A stretch of 64,000 bases of DNA, taken from NCBI RefSeq assembly GCF_037893015.1, contig NC_133666.1, positions 460,256,594 through 460,320,593 of the forward strand, given 5' to 3'. This document shows, piece after piece, positions 1 through 11,659 of this stretch (position 1 is its first letter; every line of letters starts with the position of its first letter). The position numbers and the translations under genes are program-made. The notes under the pieces are model-generated. The model worked only from the letters and a program-made list of their open reading frames with translations. It had not been told where the DNA came from and ran no database searches. This DNA is from Macrotis lagotis. Its lineage: Eukaryota; Chordata; Mammalia; Peramelemorphia; Peramelidae.

Positions 1-44
1 TGAACCTACAGGGAGTTTCTCTTCCCTTATGTGCAATAGAATCT

Positions 45-204
45 TTTTTTTTTTTTTTTTAGGTTTTTGGAAGGCAAATGGGGTTAAGTGGTTTGCCCAA
101 GGCTACACAGCTAGGTCATTATTAAGTGTCTGAGACTGGATTTGAACCCAAGTACTCCTGACTCCAGGGCCGATGCTTTATCCACTGCGCCACCTAGCCG
201 CCCC
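45..204 (-). mobile_element. CORE-SINE, short A-tailed marsupial type, with target-site duplication
   Basis: This is a minus-strand SINE. On the plus strand it reads as a T tract, then the core ('cacacagctagg'), then the tRNA-like head in reverse ending 'cacctagccgcccc'. A duplication beginning 'aatagaatct' flanks it at about 35 and 205, which fixes the ends and shows a fairly young insertion. Confidence 0.92.
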
Positions 205-219
205 AATAGAATCTTTTTT

Positions 220-1559
220 AAAAAGTATTGTTTCATTTTCTAATAACTCCAGTTGATTTATCCTAATTTCCAAGAAGCAGTTACTCTATAACATTCCTTT
301 GCTAGTTCTACAATTAAAGGGTCTTTTGAGGCCTCTTAGGAGTCAAACCTAACTTTAAACATATACATATACTCATACCCTTCTCCCCTCCCCCCAATAC
401 ACACAAACACTCCACAAAACACGACAATCCACCTTTCTCTAATAAATAACCCAAGTTTTCCCTGTTGAATCTTTAACTCATTTCCAATGTTCTGCCCTTG
501 CTGGCAAAGGAAAATAGGGGGTCCTTGACCTCCCTATAACCTGTCTCTTGGTGTTCAATAGTGAAATCAGGGTTTTATTTGCTAATGAATCTGGACTGTG
601 GAACTATGCAAAAGAATTCAAATCTCTGAAGCTGTGTTCCTCAATCCTTTGTTTTTTATTTCCCCATAATGTTTTAGATAAGTGCTTCAGTCGCTCTCTT
701 TAACAATGCTTAAAGATTTCACTTATTCCACTTAGTCTAAAAAAACAAAAAGCAAAACAAAACTCTTTTCCCCATAAACCTCCCACTGTCTCATCTTGCA
801 AATAAAGACCCATCACTTTTTCACTCTCTCAGAAGGGGTTTCATGCTGGAAAATATGATCAATAAAAGGAACTCTTGTGCACTGGTTCAAGGACAGCTAA
901 GAGAAAAAATAACTAACCCCTCAAAAATTTCTCTTTTATTTCCCTCAGTGCTTATAATCTCAGTTTGACTAAGACTAAAACAACAGCAGCAGTTTTTCTG
1001 TAGAAGGAGGTTTATGGATATAGAACATTGCATCTATGGTCAGACTCAATAGATGTGTTAGCTTTTTTTAAAATGCTCTATTTTTTCCTCTTTAGCCTTA
1101 ATTATGAAAATAAGGATAATATAGAGAGACAGCATTTATACAGCACCAATTGTTTACCAGATCCTGTGCTAACTATTTTACAAATATCTATCGCCAATAT
1201 TTATACCTTTACCTGGCTGATTCTCAGAGAGCAGACAATCTAGATCAAGCCCATGGGTTCTTTAAATACTTATGCCATAGAGACACAAGCTCTGGAAGGC
1301 TGTACCAAGCTAGACAAAAAGACAAATTTAACAATAGATTGTCTGCTCTCTGAGAATCAGCTTGGTCAGGGATGCAAAGGATCGTCACCAGAAAAATGAC
1401 ATTTTTGGCCATGGAGATCCATGAAATAAATGTTTCCAAAAGTTTTCAGTCTTGTGTGGCTCCTTTCTACTTCCACAATGATGGTGCTGGAGAAGTAGGA
1501 AGGACCAAAGGATGCTAAGAATCATATGGTACACAGATCATCTACAAACAATTTAACTG
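220..1559. other. intergenic DNA downstream of the gene, no gene seen
   Basis: AT-rich sequence with no exon-like reading frame of recognisable family and no clear SINE. The only structured feature noticed is the inverted repeat at 1216-1361. Confidence 0.6.
1216..1361. repeat. perfect 27-bp inverted repeat with 92-nt spacer
   Basis: Arm 1 (1216-1242) begins 'gctgattctcagagagcag'. Its exact reverse complement occupies 1335-1361. Pairing stops at both ends of the arms, so the match is a discrete 27-bp block. The spacer is ordinary sequence. The arms are not part of any repeat family I recognise. Confidence 0.95.
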
Positions 1560-1790
1560 TTGCTAGGTGGCATAGTGGATAGAGCCTGAAGTCAGGAAGA
1601 TGAGTTCAAATTTGACCTCAAATACTTATTAGTTGTGAATCCCTGGACCAGTCATTTAACTCTTTTTGCCTCAATTTCCTCATCTGTAAAATGAGCTGGA
1701 GAAGGAAATGGCAAACCTCTAGAGTATTTTTGTCACAAAAATGCCAAGTAGGATCACACAGAATTGGACATAAATAAAATGACTGAACAA
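1560..1790 (+). mobile_element. CORE-SINE, long-tailed marsupial type
   Basis: A tRNA-like head ('ctaggtggcatagtggatag') is followed by the core, 'cctcatctgtaaaatgag', a 'gcaaacc' segment and the tail 'aaaatgactgaacaa'. This is the longer SINE family that recurs at about 5.2, 6.6, 16.8, 28.9, 30.4, 39.4, 50.0 and 53.6 kb. Several substitutions suggest moderate age. Confidence 0.9.
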
Positions 1791-2934
1791 AAATCTCTTA
1801 ATGCATCTTTTTTTGTTGGATCAATTAATTACTCCAGAAAACCTAAAGGAGTTAAACTAAAGGATGACTCACAGGTTCTCCCTGGAGAAGCAAATAAAAG
1901 AGTTGGTCATGTGGGCTTCATTATGTGGCCAAGGGCAGGTTGGTCATTTCACCTTAAAATTCTCATGATGACCCTCATCGAATAGAACCTCAGGAGGAAA
2001 TCACAATTTATTCACCTAATTTATATATGATAAAGGTTCATAACCTTTTTTTGGTCATGAACCTCATGGGCAATTGGTGCAACCTCTAGAACCTTTCTAA
2101 GATTAATGTTTTAAATTCATAAAATAAAATATATAGGATTATAAAGAAACCAATTATATTGAAATTTAATTATCAAAATATTAAAAAAAACAAATTAGCA
2201 GACTCCAAGTTAGATTTCTATGTAAAACTTGAAAAATCCTCCAATACAAGTCAATTATACATATATATTCATACTCTGGACATGTGGAAGCACAGCAAAA
2301 ATTATATCTGAAAATAATTGGTCAGGTCAAGAAATGGAGGAGTTTAAAGGACAATTGATCCTGCACCCCATTCCCCCCAAAAGGAAAATGATTGGTTATT
2401 GAGTGAACAGTCATTTCAGAAACTGATGACTCTGATTCTGGGCCATCAGATTGTCACCTAATTTGAATAACTATCAAAATTCATACTAATTTATAAGAAA
2501 GGCTAACAATGAGAAGAAGATATTATGAGCAATTATAGCAGCTCCAACCCAACCTGTTAACAGAATGGGGCATGGAAAAATAAGAATACTGACTATGACT
2601 ATTACCATTTCTAAGTGAGTTTAAATTATGGAAAAACAAGGTCAAAAAAGCCCCAGAAATTAACTGAGCTTTATAAATACTTGATGTTCTTGCTAAACCA
2701 GAAGATATGGTAGCCAAAGTCAAATGATATACAGTGGAAATTTGTGAAATAGAAATTATCTTCAATTACAAAAAGTAGCATTTTAACAAAAACAAAAAAG
2801 CAATTATTGGGGAAAGAATTTGCAGAGAACTTTGTGAAATTCAACTAGCCATCCTTCCCCAAGGAAATAATAAAAAAATAAAAAATTTTATTTTACTATG
2901 TATTAATGCCAGGAAATATGTGGAATTTTAAATG

Positions 2935-2997
2935 GTATATACAAATATTATATATTATATGTGATATAATATATACTATATATATGTATATATATAT

Positions 2998-3039
<42 letters not shown>
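2935..3039. repeat. (AT)-rich then (GA)n microsatellite
   Basis: TA-rich alternating sequence from about 2940 to 2999 runs into an uninterrupted GA dinucleotide tract at about 3001-3039. Confidence 0.95.
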
Positions 3040-3044
<5 letters not shown>

Positions 3045-3339
3045 ATATGAAAATGAAATAGAAGTGAAAAGGAACATATGTCTTAGTGTTTTTATAGCCA
3101 TCTCTTTTCTTCGGCAACAATCATGGTTGTTCAGCTTATTCTGCTACCGTGGCATATAATATTTAATGTTAGATTATGGTAATGGGTCTTTAAAAAGATG
3201 AAACTGGAAATAATGACTAGATATGATCACATAAGAAGACCTCTTTACTAGACCTAACACAAAATAATGGAGTTCTCAGATTTTCAAGATATCTCAAATA
3301 GGGACAGATTTTCAAATGAAAAATTGATGATACCTTTAG

Positions 3340-3465
3340 CAAAGAAGGGAAAGAAAGGAAAAGGAAAGGAGAGGGGAAGAGAAGGTGAGAAGAGAAGAAG
3401 AGAGAAGAAGAGAGGGACTGGAGAGAAGAGAGGAGAAAGGGAGAAGAAAGTTGAGGAGATTAAAG
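3340..3465. repeat. purine-rich low-complexity tract
   Basis: About 120 bases made almost only of A and G ('gaaggtgagaagagaagaag' type). It gives spurious lysine/glutamate/arginine reading frames on the plus strand. Confidence 0.9.
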
Positions 3466-4576
3466 ACCCAGTTTAAGTTTATGTATCTGCTTTCTCATTC
3501 ATATAAAATCTTTATAGGAATGGTCTATGAATTCTTTGTGGACACCCTTAATGAAAATGTGAAAAGCAAATAGGTATTCACAGATGTTTTATTCAAAGCA
3601 GACCATATATTCATAGTCAAATAATTATCTGAAAGGCATAGAGAATATAAGAACCCTTTGTGTTTATTTTCCTTTAATTTTTGAAAATCTAACTTGGTAT
3701 AATGCAATTCAGCTATAAAGTTTTTCTTCAGATAAGGTTTCTCTCATACATATGTTTAAGTCTTATTTTCTGAAACAACCACAGAAAGAACTATGTGTAT
3801 TTTTATTAAGTAAGCAAGGAAGGCAAAGTCAAAGAAGCATGTGCTCCCCTGAAGATTTATCACTATCTTACACAAAGTCCAACTAGAAAAGGGATTTCCT
3901 AGTGATGTAAGGTTTTCTAAAAACTATTCTCATAAGTCATTTCGCTCATTTAAGCAGATCCTACAACTCTCAGAAGCTTCCCCTAAGAGTTCTGTGGTCA
4001 TTTGAATGATATTAGCTTAATAAAACCAAATGAGTGGAAAAATACTTATTGTTCAGACATATGATGATAGTTTGATGATCAGAGCATTGAGTTAATCTAT
4101 CAGTACATCTATCTTGGACAGGCACTGAAGACAGATAATGAGCTGTATACAAGAGTATATCAGACTGTATAATATTTGGGAAATACAGTAACACTTTCAA
4201 TGATCCCTAGCTACTCCACCACAAAGGTCCACCTTTTTTTTGGGGGGAAGGGAAATACCAATATACTCAGTGTTATTATATCCTTGTGAATCATAGTATA
4301 TAATGTTCTCAGAGGAATTAAAATTACAGGTGACCAAGGAGTCAATGGAAAGATAATGGAAGGAACAGACCAAAAAAAGAATGAACAAAAAACAGGTAAA
4401 TTAAAAACCATAGAAGACTAGTGAATAGATAAAAGACATAGCATATTGCTGGTAAATATGTGCAAATGAAATGTAGCATAAAAGAAAAACATAATGGAAA
4501 TTTTGGCTAGGAAAGGATGATAGTGGATCATAAAGTGATAATAAACAGTCCTAATACTGAGCTATTTACTCCCAAA

Positions 4577-4720
4577 TGTTAAAAGAAGCTATGTGGTGGA
4601 AAGGAAAAAGGACCAAATTTGGATGCTGAGTGGATTTGATTCCCAAATCTGCTACTGATTACCCCTGTGACCTGGGCAAGTCAGTTCACTTGTTGGGGAC
4701 ACAGACAGGCCCTGCCCCCT
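4577..4720 (+). repeat. MIR-type SINE relic
   Basis: The MIR pattern is visible: 'gtggtggaaagg' start, 'tttgattcccaaatctgct', then 'gtgacctgggcaagtcagtt'. It is diverged and lacks a clear 3' end. Confidence 0.75.
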
Positions 4721-5217
4721 AAAAGAGGGTTGGATGAATCATTCCCAGGGTTTCTAATTGTTTTAAATCCTACACCTCCCCCCCCCCAAAAAAAGAACGA
4801 GAGACATTAGATGAATCCTCCATGGAGGATATAAAAAAAAGATATAGACAGGAATCACAGAACGAGAAGGCATGGATGGATTATAAGTGATCTGCACTGT
4901 CCAGAGGGAGTATACAAAACTGAAGAATCAAATAACATGCAGAAATAGGCCTATCTTGTCTAAAAATATTTCTCAGCTAGAAAATCAGTTCTGATCCTCT
5001 GCACTGTATGTCACCAGGAAAACCACAAAAGTGGCTTCACTGGTACAAAATGTCTTTTAACAAGATTTTCCCTCTCTCTTGCCTCAGACAGTAAAAAGCT
5101 CATCTGAATCACATCTGATTATAAGGAGCAGGACCTGCCTAAGGACCTCCCCTCAAAGGACAAAGGTCTGATTCTCTATTTTCCATATAGTTTTTTCTGT
5201 GCTCATAACCTAGTTTT

Positions 5218-5468
5218 GGGGCAGCTAGGTAACACAGTGGATAAAGTGCTGAGCCTACTATCAGGAAAATTCATCTTCCAAAGTTCAAATCCAGCCTCAG
5301 ATATTTACTACCCGTGTAATCCTAGCCAAGTCACTTCACCCTGTTTGCCTCAGTTTCCTCACCTGTAAAATGAACTGGAGAAAGAAATGATAAACCACTT
5401 CAATATTTTTGCTCCAAAAAAACCCCAAAGTGGAGTCACAAAGAATTGATGTGATGAAGCAATAATAA
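5218..5468 (+). mobile_element. CORE-SINE, long-tailed marsupial type
   Basis: Head 'ggggcagctaggtaacacag' at the start, core with 'gttcaaatccagcctcag', 'cctgtaaaatgaactggaga', then a tail with 'ccccaaagtggagtcac' and 'gatgaagcaataataa'. Full length, plus strand. Confidence 0.93.
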
Positions 5469-5884
5469 ATAAACCTATTTTTAGATAAGTCTATCTTGGG
5501 AGTGGAGTGGAGTGGAAGAAGACTGCTCTGTTATTTGGGGAAAAGAATGAAGTATCTTTTGCTGGAAAAAAAAAAGAGAAAACAAGATTCTAGTCTGCAT
5601 TTCTCATTTCTATGATTTGTTCCTGGGCTAGAGGTAAGAGCTAGAGAGCAGAGTAACTAGGAAATACTAGGTTTTACCTCTTTTCTTTGTTTCAGGGCAG
5701 ATAATAGGAGGGAATCGTAAAGAAATTTAAGACCTATTGTGGAAACTTCCATTAGGAAGTGTGCTGAGGGGTAGGGGCTGGGGAGGTGGGAAGGGCTTTA
5801 ATTGTGAACAATCTGAGTGCTAGCCAAAGAATTCGATCCAGTTTTGTTTAACACCTGAAAGCAAGCACCTTTTGAGCAAAATTA

Positions 5885-6010
5885 TACATTTCTAGCTCAA
5901 AGGAACTTTACCAGTCATTTAGTCCAACCCCCTCATTTTACAGATGGGGATACTGAGTCCTAGAGAAGTTAAGTGGCCTGTCTAAGGTCATAAAAGTAGA
6001 AGTGAAACTT
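5885..6010 (-). repeat. MIR-family relic
   Basis: Reverse-strand MIR features: 'cattttacagatggggatac', 'gagaagttaagtggcctgtc'. Diverged. Confidence 0.75.
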
Positions 6011-6119
6011 TACAGTTTATGTAATCTAAGAAGCAGTGGGATTTATTGAATTATTTGCTTATACCTGCATCAAGTGGAGTCAGGATAGATTTTAAAAGAA
6101 AGAAACACTCTAGTGAGAA

Positions 6120-6500
6120 AGTCAATTTTTTTTTCTCTTTTCCATGCATAATGGACCTTGAATCCCATCTTTTTGGAGGTCTCTTGTGTCAAGGAAGATC
6201 TGCTTCGAGATCAACCTGATTTCCACACAAATCCAAATCTTTCGGTGCGTTCTGTGATCAGCAGGTTTGTTTAGAGAGTTGCAATTAAATATAAACATGA
6301 ATTTGTTAATGTGGGGAGCCCAGAAGGGCCGCCATCCCACCGGCTGCATAAATAGGAGGTGCATTCACTGAAGTAATCTGATCTTCTCTACCTCACCAGC
6401 TATTCTGTCATTCGATCATTCCTCTTTTGAAGCATTTTCAAAAGTGCATTGTGTTTGTTGGCTGAGCTGTTGGGGGGATCACATATATAAAGGGCTAGAA
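6120..6500. other. low-repeat block, candidate conserved non-coding element
   Basis: This segment is free of recognisable SINE/LINE sequence and has more CpG and GC than its surroundings ('agaagggccgccatcccacc'). It includes 'gtgtttgttggctgagctg'. No coding frame of known family crosses it. The conserved-element reading is inference only. Confidence 0.3.
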
Positions 6501-6599
6501 GGTTATTTTTCCTCTGATACTTCCCAAGTTTGGATTTATAGTAGACAGTATCTATGAAGTGATGAATTTGCTTATTTATGGATAGAAGCCCTTGGTTTT

Positions 6600-6860
6600 T
6601 TAGATTTTTGCTGTTTTTCGGTCATGTTCAACTCTTCATGACCCTATTTGGAGTTTTCTTGGAAAAGATATGGGAAAGATTTACAATTTACTTCTTCAGT
6701 TCATTGTCCAGGTTGTGAAACTGAGGCAAAAAAAAGGTTGAGTGACTTGTCCAAGGTCTCACAGCTCATAAATGTGTGAAGCTAGATTTGAACTCAGGAA
6801 GATAAGTTTTCCTGATTCCAAGCCTGTCACTCTTATCTACTACTCCACCTAACTATGCCT
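6600..6860 (-). mobile_element. CORE-SINE, long-tailed type
   Basis: Reverse orientation: tail 'ggtcatgttcaactcttcat', 'gaaactgaggcaaaaa', core 'gtctcacagctcataa', head end 'tactccacctaactatgcc'. Diverged but essentially full length. Confidence 0.9.
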
Positions 6861-7049
6861 TTTCAGTTTTAGGGTACACTTAAATCTAATTTGACTTTCA
6901 TTATTAAGCAAACAATCATTTCTAATTTCTCTTTTTCCTCATCTTATTTAAAGGATGACCCATAATAAAATCAGGATCAGTTAATTAAAACTTTCAACTA
7001 TTTCACAGAATTTGAGTTGTAAGGGACGCCAGAGTCAATCAGTTCAGTT

Positions 7050-7255
7050 GGGTAGCATGGTATAGGGGGAAAGCGGACCAAACTTGGATTTCAGATCTAG
7101 GATCTGCTGTTTCCTACCTGTGAGACTATGGGCAAATCATTTCACTTCTATGGACTTTACTTTCCTTACCTATAAAATGAAGGAGGTTGGACTAGATGAC
7201 CTGCAGTCACTTACAGCATCAGAGCTGTGTTTTTATGATCCTGTGATGGTAATGG
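7050..7255 (+). repeat. MIR-type SINE relic
   Basis: Shows 'gggtagcatggtatag', 'ctgtgagactatgggcaaat' region and the MIR 3' part 'gaaggaggttggactagatg'. Confidence 0.8.
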
Positions 7256-7321
7256 TAGTGACTGAAGATAAAGGTAATATCTAACAGTCAAGGCCTGACT
7301 TCTAGTCTAAGCTTTAAATAA

Positions 7322-7530
7322 GGCCATTTTGCAAATATTATCTCATTTAATCCTCACAGGGTGTGGGGGGGTAGGTGTAAAATAAACCCCATTTACAAAA
7401 GAGGAAACTGAGGTTGACAAAGGTTAAGTGACCTGCTGAGGAACAGCTTGCAAATCTGCCTAAGGCAGGATTTGAACTCAGGTCTTCCTGCTTCCAGATC
7501 TAATGCTCTGTCCACTCTGCTACTTAGCTT
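7322..7530 (-). repeat. MIR-family relic
   Basis: Reverse MIR: 'attatctcatttaatcctca', 'gaggaaactgaggttgacaa', 'aggatttgaactcaggtctt', ending in 'ccactctgctacttagc'. Confidence 0.85.
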
Positions 7531-7685
7531 TTCCCATTTCTAAGTTTTATGACCCTGGACAAATTACTTAACATCTCTGAATTGCTTCTTGAGTACTTGA
7601 ATTCAGTTTTTTAATCTGTAAAATGAGAGTGGGTTTAACTAGATGGCCTCTAAGATACTTTCTGGTTCTAATCCTAGGATCCTTT
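7531..7685 (+). repeat. MIR relic
   Basis: Plus-strand MIR 3' half: 'gaccctggacaaattactta', 'aaatgagagtgggtttaact', 'ttctggttctaatcc'. Confidence 0.75.
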
Positions 7686-7689
7686 GTTT

Positions 7690-7855
7690 GTAATTTTTTA
7701 GTCAATTAGTAATGTGCAATTCTTCATGGCCCATTTTGGGTTTTCTTGGCAAAGATACTGGTGGTTTGTCATTTTATGGCTAAGGAAACTGAGGCAAAGA
7801 GAGTTAAGTGACTTGCCTAGGGTCACACAGCTAGTGTCTGAGGCTTGGTTGCTGT
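7690..7855 (-). mobile_element. CORE-SINE, long-tailed type, truncated
   Basis: Reverse-strand copy: 'cattttgggttttcttggca', 'gaaactgaggcaaagagagt', 'ggtcacacagctag'. The head is missing after 'gtgtctgaggcttgg', where another partial copy begins (about 7856-7935). Confidence 0.85.
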
Positions 7856-7935
7856 TGTTGTTACTGTTGAGTCATCTTCAATTGTGTTCAAGTCTACATG
7901 ACTTACTCAATGTCAGTTATGTGAGGATACAGAGA
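7856..7935 (-). mobile_element. CORE-SINE tail fragment
   Basis: Starts 'ttgctgttgttgttactgtt' and continues as the reverse complement of a long-type SINE tail. It stops where a MIR-like element begins. Confidence 0.6.
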
Positions 7936-8115
7936 GCAGAGACAACAATATTGTAGGATTTGGAGTCACGGGACCTGAGTTTGAATCCTAGCTCTGCTAT
8001 TTATTACAAGGATGACTTTGAACAAACCACTTAGCCTATCTTGGTTTCACCATCTGAAAACTGATGGGGTTGTGATAGATAACCTTTAAGGTCTTTCTAG
8101 TTCTAATCTACAATG
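7936..8115 (+). repeat. MIR relic
   Basis: Plus-strand MIR: 'tttggagtcacgggacctga', 'gttcgaatcc'-like 'tttgaatcctagctctgct', 'ctttaaggtctttctagttc'. Confidence 0.8.
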
Positions 8116-8259
8116 CTGTTAATCAAAAAAATAGGGAAAGTAAACATTTTAAACTGTAGCATAGTTCTTATTTTCTATTTTTATACAAAAATAAATCTAA
8201 CTTATTTTAAAAAGTTGGTCTCATTTCCATATGAAATTGAGAAAAAAAGTCTAATTTCA

Positions 8260-8475
8260 TAGGATCTTACATTTAGAATTGGAAGGGATCTTTATCCAAC
8301 TCCCACATTTTGCAGATGAGGAAACCAAGTCAAGGAACATGATGAAGATCATTGTTCATTTGTGTCCAATTTCTTATGATCCCTTTAACCCTACTGTCCT
8401 TGGGAAAAGCCCAAGGTTTTTCTTGGCAAAGAAACTGAAGTGGTTTGCCAGTTCTTTCTCCATTGATTTAGTCCT
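8260..8475 (-). repeat. MIR fragment followed by CORE-SINE tail fragment
   Basis: At 8260-8340 a reversed MIR fragment ('ttgcagatgaggaaaccaag') abuts a reversed long-type SINE tail at about 8345-8475 ('tttttcttggcaaagaaact', 'ctccattgatttagtccttc'). Confidence 0.7.
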
Positions 8476-8477
8476 TC

Positions 8478-8757
8478 ATTCTTGAAGAAGACCATGATAT
8501 CAGGTGATGCCATGACAAGCACATGAATTGGATTTGAGTGAAGGAATGCCATGGTAAGTCACCAGCCTCACTTTCTCTTCCAGAGCCATCTGGGTCCAGT
8601 AGTCAGATATGAATCAGGATGACTGGAGATGGCCTTGGTTGCGAGGCAGTCAGGGTTAAGTGACTTGCCCAAGGTCACACAGCTAGTAAGTGGCAAGTGT
8701 TTGAGACTGGATTCAAATTCCCATCCTTCTGACTTCAAAGCTAGTGCTCTCATGAAT
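8478..8757 (-). mobile_element. second SINE family ('accatgacatcag' body), minus strand
   Basis: The body reads 'gaagaagaccatgatatcag' and 'aatcaggatgactggagatg', then joins the usual core 'ggtcacacagctagtaag' and head remnants. Clear relatives lie at 18778-19071, 33265-33559 and 52580-52755, so this is a dispersed family with a unique tail. Confidence 0.88.
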
Positions 8758-8764
8758 TAAAGTA

Positions 8765-8865
8765 AAAAGAAGTTAAGTGATTGCGCAGGGTCACACAGAT
8801 AGTGTCTGAGACTGGATTTGAACTCAGGTCTTCTGACTCTAAATCCAAAAACTATGGCTTTTATG
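8765..8865 (-). mobile_element. CORE-SINE fragment
   Basis: Core only, reverse: 'agaagttaagtgattgcgca', 'gggtcacacagatagtgtct', 'gactggatttgaactcaggt'. Confidence 0.8.
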
Positions 8866-8879
8866 CATCAGATTCCTTC

Positions 8880-9311
8880 CTTCATTTATTTATTTTTGCC
8901 TAGCAGTCAAGCAACATCTATGTTTGATGATGGTGTAGAAACAAAGTAGATAAAGTATTTGCAGATGACTGTCTAAAGCTACTTAAGTGTATAAAACTTT
9001 TTTGAAATATATCTGAACTTCAATGTAGTGGTTAGTCTTGGGTTTCATAGAATAAAATGCTTCATGGACTCCCTTAATGAAAGGTGTTTGAAGATCATTT
9101 TTGTACAAATCTTCCTAGATGAAATCCAAGACAAACCTTCCTTATATTCAGCACTGCTCAAGAATAAATAGTTATGGCAAGATTACACTGCAGACAAGTA
9201 GTATGTTGTTTGGTTTCTTAATTACTTATTAGTTGCTCCAAAGGGTACAAGAATGTCTATTCTGGATGGATTGTCAGTCTCAAATGAAAACCCAGAAACC
9301 TTACAAGCAGT
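8880..9311. other. intergenic DNA just past the gene's inferred 3' end
   Basis: AT-rich, no SINE, no coding frame of known family. The part adjoining 9312 is G/U-rich when read on the minus strand ('ggtttctgggttttcatttg'), as expected downstream of a cleavage site. Confidence 0.6.
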
Positions 9312-9322
9312 GCATTAATTAT

Positions 9323-9328
9323 TTTATT
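9323..9328 (-). terminator. DLGAP1: polyadenylation signal AATAAA
   Basis: Minus-strand AATAAA is followed within about 15 nt by 'ttaatgca', a plausible CA cleavage site near 9312. A G/U-rich element ('ggtttctgggttttcatttg') follows at about 9285-9304. The three parts have normal spacing for a vertebrate poly(A) site. Confidence 0.65.
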
Positions 9329-9364
9329 AATTTGTTCTTTTTTACATTATGGGAAACATTCATC

Positions 9365-9372
9365 TATTTACA
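9365..9372 (-). promoter_or_regulatory. Pumilio-type recognition element in the 3' UTR
   Basis: The minus strand reads TGTAAATA, matching the UGUAHAUA consensus of PUM1/PUM2 proteins, about 40 nt before the poly(A) signal. An 8-mer can occur by chance, so this is a candidate only. Confidence 0.3.
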
Positions 9373-11603
9373 ATTGTTTTCTGTCCACACACAAACTAGG
9401 TAAATAATCCTATGAAAATCCAATTCATAAATCCATAAAAATGCTCCCCACCCCTCCATCTAAAGGCTTTCAAATTTTAATTTTTTTTCAAACCAAAATA
9501 ATTTTTAAAATCACATTTGGGAATTCTGTTTTGTCAGTGATTTACATTCCAGTTATTTAAAATATGCATCTAAACATGTTTTTAAAAAAGAAATGTTAAA
9601 TTCACAAGGATAAGGTTTAAATTAAATTGATAATGCACAGCAAAACATTAAGGGAACATCTATAAATAATGGAAATATATTACAAATAAATTAGTTCTAT
9701 TTCCTCTTCAAATATTAAAAATCTGTAATCCGTTTCATCAGCTTTCTTTACAAAAAGATTTGTGTGAATTTATGGAAACATCCGCAAAAATATAATAAAT
9801 ACTTAATTTATTTAAATAACTTTTGATGTAGGAGACAAAAACTTTCTTTTAAACCCCCCCTCTCAGAAAATGCAAACAACTTTTATACCAAAGTTAAACA
9901 AAATAAGTAATTTTTCTGGGTACACATATTGGCCAGGATGAACTGAAAAAATACTATTACATTACTACAAATCACATCAAAAGGAACAATGGAACATATA
10001 TCCTATGCTTATGGTAGTCACCTGAAAGTGGTAAACAAGCAACATTCTGAGGGACCACAGTTGTCCATCTAGATTTCTTTTTGCTAAATTGTTTATACTG
10101 TTCAAAACAAGTTAATCAATGAGACAAAGATCATAATGCCCTGTCCACATGGGGACAAAGAGGCATTCAGCTAAAAGATTTAAAATACATACCAAAAATA
10201 TCCTATGAATATACAAATACCGTGTTTCATTACAGACAAGATTAATTAACTTCCCCACTTCTCAACATCCTGGATTGTCAGTCTCTGAAGAAAAGACTGG
10301 AGACTGGTCTGGAACCAGTTTCTCAATCTCATTCTCTTGGTCCAAAACTTAAGACTACCTTAGATCCACTTAATATCAGTTGTGAGCATGGAACTTGAAG
10401 ATGCTCCATCCCTCTTGGCACAGATGAGTTCCAAAGAACCTCCAATTGGAATGTGACCAAAAATGATCAGAGGTGGCAGTTGGCACTCTTAAGATGCAAA
10501 CTTTGCATGAGCTTTCATTGCTTCTGAATGTTAAATAAAAAGTGTGTTCTCTTAAAAAGGAGCAAATCCAGTCCTGTATTCAAACTGAAATACCGACCCT
10601 CTGGATGCTCTCATTGCAGGAAGCTCTAGGGGTCGAATTGTACTTCTGCTCAATGTAGTTAAAAGTTGTCTTTTTTTTTTTAGATGACAAGTTAGTAGCC
10701 CTTATCTTGTAAACCACAGCAGTAAACATTTGTGCCCTGTGTTCCCCCTCCCCCCCAAAATAGAGTTCAGATATGAATGGCTCTGAGAGGTAGCAAATTC
10801 TCTAGAGGTTTGAGAACAAGTCAATGAAAATATTTGTTGTCAAGATCCATTATCTTTCTTAATTTTATAAATAAAATTAAATTAGCACCTGGCTATGGTA
10901 GGCTATTGATAGAGAATTAAATGAAAAAAAAAAACTACCCAAAACCTGCCTCTCTGGTATGGTGAACATCTTAATAGATGTTTTAGAATGACTTTTGTTT
11001 TGCAATGGTAATTACAAATGCTTGAGCTTGTGAGCAGATAGAAAATGTCAAGGATCCATTAGGGTTGCCATAATCTGAATGTTTATACTGCTAAAAGAAT
11101 AAGGGCATTTCAAGCCAAGTCCAGCTAAATGCAAAGTGCCTGCTGTCCATCATGCCAGCAGATGGGAATCAGTGTTCTATGTCAACAGACTGTATTTTTT
11201 TTCAACATTTAAGAATCACAACTTTTTGTTCCCCCTCCTTTTGGATTCTAAACCTTGTGGGTCATATTTCCCACCTCACCACCTGGAAACATGTCTATTC
11301 ATGACTTCAAACGAACAATGAAACAACTATTTGTAATGATGCAGCCTTGTCTGTCTTGGAGTGGAAACAGTATTTTATCAGTATAGAACCACTAGGTCAA
11401 AATCCTGATGTTTGAAATCATGGAATGGACTATATTTACTAGGAAAAGACTCAACCCCCCTCCAAAAAAACCCCCAAGACAGCTGAAATGTGAAATATTG
11501 GGGACAAAGCAGTCTAAACGGTAGATATAATTAGCTAATGGTATAACCAAGAACTTTGCTTTGAAAACTGCTGTGGTCTTCATTTGAAGTTCTCACAAAT
11601 AGT

Positions 11604-11605
11604 GT

Positions 11606-11640
<35 letters not shown>

Positions 11641-11659
11641 AGAGTGTGTGTGTGTGAAA

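Larger units (their letters stand above)
1791..4576. other. intergenic DNA, no gene seen
   Basis: AT-rich DNA without a supported gene or RNA. It contains low-complexity blocks at 2940-3039 and 3340-3465. The remaining small reading frames have no recognisable domain. Confidence 0.55.

Noticed and set aside
6480..6500. TATA-like 'catatataaagggctag' as a promoter
   Set aside because: No start-site context, no downstream gene on either strand; TATA-like strings are common in AT-rich DNA.
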